From Candidatus Caenarcanum sp. (GTDB lineage Bacteria; Cyanobacteriota; Vampirovibrionia; Gastranaerophilales; UBA9971): a stretch of DNA of 22,286 nt. Below, piece after piece: positions 21,081 to 22,286 of the stretch. Position 1 is the stretch's first letter; each line of letters begins with the position of its first letter. The position numbers and the translations under genes were made by a program. The notes below the pieces were generated by a model that saw only the letters and a list, made by a program, of their open reading frames with translations, was not told the origin of the DNA and did no database searches. The stretch spans positions 1 to 22,286 of the forward strand of contig DYOT01000006.1 in NCBI GenBank assembly GCA_020720345.1, in the 5' to 3' direction.

Positions 21081-21803
21081 TTATGGTCTTTTTCCTCTTC
21101 TTCTTCCGCCTGCTCTTTGTGCATCTTCAGGGGCGCCGGAAGTTTTAGCTTTAATATTTAAGTCAACTGCTTCTCCGGGGAGAATTTCTCCTTTAAATAC
21201 CCAGACCTTTACTCCAATGATACCCATTAATGTATCTGCTGAAGCAACGCCGTAATCAACATCGGCTCTGAGTGTTTGAAGAGGGATTCTTCCTTCTTTT
21301 GCCCATTCTGTTCTTGCAATTTCAGCCCCGCCAAGGCGACCTGAAACAGAAACTTTAATTCCCTGTGCGCCGGAACGCATTGCTCTCTGAATTGCCTGTT
21401 TCATTGCTCTTCTGAAAACAACTCTCTTTTCAAGCTGCTGGGCAATAAATTCTGATACCAGCTGCGCATCCATATCAACTCTTGCTACTTCAAGTATATT
21501 AAGCTGAACACGTTTTTTTATAAATTTACTCAGTTCGTTTCTTAATTCATCAATTCCCTGACCGCCTCTTCCGACAACCATACCGGGTTTAGCAGCTATT
21601 ATTGAAATATTGACTGATTGTGCTTTTCTGTCAATTATAATTCTGCTTATACCTGCGGAATACAATTTTTTCTTTACGAACTTACGTATTTTAACGTCTT
21701 CTTCAAGCAATTCTGCATAAGTATGTCTTGATGCATACCAGTTGCTTAACCAAGACTTTATTATTCCTATTCTGAATCCTGTTGGATGTACCTTTTGACC
21801 CAA
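21081..21803 (-). CDS. rpsC: Small-subunit ribosomal protein uS3
   Basis: The 240-residue protein starts MGQKVHPTGFRIGIIKSWLS. It has the KH domain loop VVGRGGQGIDELR, in which GRGGQGI recalls cyanobacterial S3, and the block RAMKQAIQRAMRSGAQGIKV with SGRLGGAEIARTEW. The basic tail ends RAGGRRRGKRP. It lines the mRNA entry tunnel. The start is TTG at 21803, with AGGAGG 7 bases upstream and only 3 nt after the rplV stop, so its ribosome binding site lies in the rplV end and translation is probably coupled. Confidence 0.97.
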   Translation of the reverse strand: MGQKVHPTGFRIGIIKSWLSNWYASRHTYAELLEEDVKIRKFVKKKLYSAGISRIIIDRKAQSVNISIIAAKPGMVVGRGGQGIDELRNELSKFIKKRVQLNILEVARVDMDAQLVSEFIAQQLEKRVVFRRAMKQAIQRAMRSGAQGIKVSVSGRLGGAEIARTEWAKEGRIPLQTLRADVDYGVASADTLMGIIGVKVWVFKGEILPGEAVDLNIKAKTSGAPEDAQRAGGRRRGKRP

Positions 21804-21806
21804 GGG

Positions 21807-22154
21807 TTAGCCTCCTTTTTCTTCCACGACTTTAACTTTGACTGTAAGGTGAGAAGTGCGTTTAAGTATTCTATATATTCTTCCCTGCGCTCTGGGCTTT
21901 GCTCTTTTATAAGTAGGTCCCTCGTCAGCGAATATTTCAGAAACCAGTAAATTATCGGACAAAACGCCCCACTTTTCAGATGCGTTTGCTACAGCGCTTA
22001 CAAGGTTTTTTTCAACAACCTTTGCTGCAAAATACGGCATAAATTTAAGGATAGTAAGTGCTTCAGGCACTTTTTTGCCTCGTACCTCATTAATGACCCT
22101 GCGCAATTTTCTTGCGGGCATTCTGATATAACTTTCTTTAGATCTTGATTCCAT
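21807..22154 (-). CDS. rplV: Large-subunit ribosomal protein uL22
   Basis: The 115-residue protein has the L22 core: RMPARKLRRVINEVRGKKVP, LVSAVANASEKWG and the hairpin and tail with YKRAKPRAQGRIYRILKRTS. It lines the peptide exit tunnel. GAGGA precedes the ATG. It follows rpsS by 19 nt. Confidence 0.97.
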   Translation of the reverse strand: MESRSKESYIRMPARKLRRVINEVRGKKVPEALTILKFMPYFAAKVVEKNLVSAVANASEKWGVLSDNLLVSEIFADEGPTYKRAKPRAQGRIYRILKRTSHLTVKVKVVEEKGG

Positions 22155-22173
22155 TTTTTTTAGTCCTCTTTAT

Positions 22174-22286
22174 TTAAGCCCTTTTGGCAGTTTTTGCAGA
22201 ACCGGCATGCCCGCGGAAAAATCTCGTTGGAGCAAATTCGCCAAGCCTGTGTCCTATCATTTGTTCTGTTATATAAATAGGAACAT
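22174..22286 (-). CDS. rpsS: Small-subunit ribosomal protein uS19 (5' end outside the window)
   Basis: The last 113 bases encode, on the minus strand, the final 36 residues of S19: VPIYITEQMIGHRLGEFAPT then RFFRGHAGSAKTAKRA and TAA. These are the conserved S19 C-terminal motifs. The order rpsS-rplV-rpsC is standard, so rplB and the rest of the S10 operon should lie beyond the right edge. Confidence 0.95.
   Translation of the reverse strand, partial: VPIYITEQMIGHRLGEFAPTRFFRGHAGSAKTAKRA

Overview
The window is AT-rich DNA from an anaerobic, diderm bacterium. Two genes for KDO synthesis (kdsD, kdsA) imply a lipopolysaccharide outer membrane. A ferredoxin-dependent 2-oxoacid oxidoreductase, an iron-type alcohol dehydrogenase and low-potential redox proteins imply fermentative anaerobic life. 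Several ribosomal proteins read like cyanobacterial or plastid ones: the S14 tail RDFGL..LRE.AH.GLLPGVTKSSW, VVGRGGQGI in S3, and GLQAMEP with SRQIEAARRAMTR in L16. No photosynthesis genes are present. My best guess is a non-photosynthetic relative of Cyanobacteria (Melainabacteria/Vampirovibrionia, perhaps Gastranaerophilales). This placement is an inference from remembered signatures, not from a tree.

Layout, plus strand. At 1-4536 lie the tail of an unknown gene, an ORF6N-domain protein, an alcohol dehydrogenase, and the alpha/gamma-fused and beta subunits of a 2-oxoacid:ferredoxin oxidoreductase. At 4819-6633 are kdsD and kdsA. At 6634-7007 is a gene-free stretch with a decayed gene end, a palindromic repeat, and a perfect 42-bp palindrome laid over a strong promoter. 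At 7008-12099 is a redox/sulfur island: thioredoxin, ArsR-type repressor, small Fe-S protein, CoA-disulfide (persulfide) reductase fused to rhodanese, BASS-family transporter and MATE exporter. At 12265-15763 a three-gene operon joined by TAATG overlaps encodes a secreted protein, a polytopic membrane protein and PurU.

Layout, minus strand. upp (15938-16612) comes first. Then, behind a 16-bp perfect terminator stem, lies the downstream part of the S10/spc ribosomal operon, read right to left: rpsS (partial), rplV, rpsC, rplP, rpmC, rpsQ, rplN, rplX, rplE, rpsN, rpsH, rplF, rplR. The operon stops after rplR, so the usual rpsE, rpmD, rplO and secY are not next to it.

The most distinctive thing is a family of REPIN/MITE-like elements. 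Each has two hairpin ends, starting GTCAT..ATCT and ending AGA..TGAC, around a 37-38 bp spacer. Three copies share an exact 26+38+26 = 90 bp plan. One of these is inserted in frame in the 561-codon membrane protein and itself carries a 72-bp (24-codon) insertion. Three members occupy three consecutive gaps of the ribosomal operon, on both sides of rpsN. The second system worth attention is the thioredoxin-ArsR-ferredoxin-persulfide reductase-transporter cluster with its unusually perfect operator-like palindrome.
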